Of a stretch of 64,000 bases of DNA, positions 62,924-64,000 are shown one piece after another. This stretch comes from Eutreptiella sp. 'Long Island Sound 2002' (taxonomy: Eukaryota; Euglenozoa; Euglenophyceae; Eutreptiales; Eutreptiaceae), in assembly GCA_964036045.1 (NCBI GenBank), contig OZ038392.1:25424663-25488662 (forward strand), in the 5' to 3' direction. A program made the position numbers and the translations under genes. The notes under the pieces are model-generated. The model saw nothing but the letters and a program-made list of their open reading frames with translations. It had not been told where the DNA came from and did no database searches. Within the stretch, counting starts at the first letter, position 1. Every line of letters begins with the position of its first letter.

Positions 62924-64000
62924 ATGCCTTGCGCAAGCCCAAGCTGCCCAAGAAGGACACAAATCAGCAGCTGTGGGGACCCAAATTTTCCTAATCCCAG
63001 TCGAAATTGGCCATCAAGCAGCTGGAATCTCCCAGCCTACGACGATGGCAACGCTCCGGTAGACCTTACGGAGCTGGCAGGTACCAACATTCCTTACCAA
63101 TGTCCCACATTTGAGACCACGGACGCCGACATCGACGACATTGAGATGGGTGGTCCAGGTGAGGTACCTAGCTACAATCGACCAGCCTCTTGGGCACAAT
63201 GGGACAACCATTTGTCTCCAGAAGTGACCCGTAACCTTGAGGCGCTTGAGGCCCTTTGTCTGTTAGCCACGTCTAAGCTGATCGGACAAGAAAGAATCGC
63301 CTCTGATTTTTTAATGGAATATTTTTTCCTCCTTCAAGAAGAAATTAATACCAGGATGTGGTGGCGTTCTCAAGAAGATGACTCTTTTGCCATTTTTTTG
63401 CAGATCTGGGAGGCAAGTCCCTTCCCGAAGGAGAAGACCAAGGCACCTGTTGCCGGGCCCTCCGCCCCTCATCCCCCTGTTTCCATCCGCGACGATCTAG
63501 CCGCCGCGGTTGAGGAAGGAATTTTAGAGGCGGCCAGGCAGGCAAGTCTGGAAATCAGGGCTGAAGGAGCTCCCCAAGTGGACTCCTGGCTGCGGACCAC
63601 TGAGATTAGCGGTCCGACAGCCTGCTCAGGCCCTTCAGGACACGGTATGTACTGTCCTGCCGACTGTTCCTGCAGATCCCAGCGAGATACTGAGCTCCAA
63701 TTGCTCAACACCTATGATTTTATGAAGTCGCCAGATCCCAAAATTATTGTCGCAGCGGATGCCAAAAAACCAACAGAAACTGTCGCCGCGCGCGCATTTT
63801 CACTCGCCGAGAGCAATTTTTGGCTCAGAAATCTGAAAATACGCGATTACGAAGCGCTTTTTGCGCGTACAATCGAAGATACCAACCACCCGCACCTTTT
63901 CAATCACGATACCCCGCTCGGAACTGCTCCCAAGTCTCGTAAACGGTCAATTACCTCCCAAAAAGCCACAATTTGGCCTTTTTTTGCCATTTTTCCGTCG
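62924..64000 (+). CDS. First ORF of element E, partial (Gag position)
   Basis: Open from an ATG at 62,924 (MPCASPSCPRR) to the window edge, at least 359 codons with no stop. The frame is also open further upstream. By position it should be Gag. The visible part has an acidic segment (TTDADIDDIEMGG), a helical-looking stretch (LEALEALCLLATSKLIGQ ... MEYFFLLQEEINTRMWW) and a short Cys-rich patch (MYCPADCSCRS). I do not recognise a defined domain. Without the 3' end the assignment rests on context. Confidence 0.6.
   Translation, partial: MPCASPSCPRRTQISSCGDPNFPNPSRNWPSSSWNLPAYDDGNAPVDLTELAGTNIPYQCPTFETTDADIDDIEMGGPGEVPSYNRPASWAQWDNHLSPEVTRNLEALEALCLLATSKLIGQERIASDFLMEYFFLLQEEINTRMWWRSQEDDSFAIFLQIWEASPFPKEKTKAPVAGPSAPHPPVSIRDDLAAAVEEGILEAARQASLEIRAEGAPQVDSWLRTTEISGPTACSGPSGHGMYCPADCSCRSQRDTELQLLNTYDFMKSPDPKIIVAADAKKPTETVAARAFSLAESNFWLRNLKIRDYEALFARTIEDTNHPHLFNHDTPLGTAPKSRKRSITSQKATIWPFFAIFPS

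Larger units (their letters stand above)
61433..64000 (+). mobile_element. Element E: 5' part of an LTR retrotransposon inserted in element D
   Basis: A 533-bp LTR begins TGTAAGTGC exactly where the pol codons of D stop and ends GCACTTTCA, giving near-perfect inverted ends. It is followed by an initiator tRNA-Met PBS. The rest of the element runs beyond the window, so family and 3' LTR cannot be checked here. Confidence 0.85.

Overview
This is eukaryotic, transposon-packed DNA. It holds large gag-pol retroelements, long LTRs, target-site duplications, Helitron termini and no bacterial operon structure. I recognise no ordinary host gene. The source cannot be named from the sequence. The combination of chromodomain Ty3/gypsy elements of Tf1/sushi type, retroelements primed by initiator tRNA-Met and plant-style Helitron ends would fit an alga, a protist or another TE-rich lineage.

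Layout. From 1 to about 45,130 the background is a tandem array of about 1.1-kb Helitron-like units. Each unit carries 180-bp minisatellite repeats and ends in a GC-rich hairpin plus CTAG. One unit is split by an LTR retrotransposon on the + strand, element C (1,013-43,447; 4-bp TSD GTTG; 344-bp LTRs; PBS matching initiator tRNA-Met). Both LTRs of C were later interrupted by different members of one chromovirus family on the - strand. Element B (1,318-9,839; TSD ATGC; internally deleted) sits in the 5' LTR. Element A (26,771-43,219; TSD ATAG; near full length) sits in the 3' LTR. Each LTR of C keeps the empty site of the other insertion, and an empty site for C itself lies at 44,286, so the nesting can be read base by base. 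The pol gene of C is also split by a 4.4-kb foldback element with 1-kb inverted repeats (18,526-22,890).

From 45,130 to 49,822 there are one or two canonical non-autonomous Helitrons filled with unrelated minisatellites. From 51,603 to 54,797 lies a compact LTR element without pol (element F; TSD ATAA). From about 57,000 to 61,432 lies a third chromovirus copy (element D, - strand), cut at 61,433 by the 5' LTR of another iMet-primed element (E, + strand), which runs off the window with an open reading frame.

How the parts work. A and C encode very large Gag proteins, a protease, a PR-RT linker domain that they share, RT, RNase H, integrase and chromodomain sequences. In both, the last Gag frame and pol are in the same frame and separated by one UAG. 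A and F each have an 11-nt PBS next to the LTR that is exactly complementary to an 11-nt segment inside the LTR. This is the arrangement of Tf1-type self-priming, so two priming strategies appear to coexist here. Several key residues or frames are damaged (RT FVDN in A, protease DFG in C, G10 tracts at both Gag frame breaks of C, two UAG codons in D), so most copies are probably not autonomous now.
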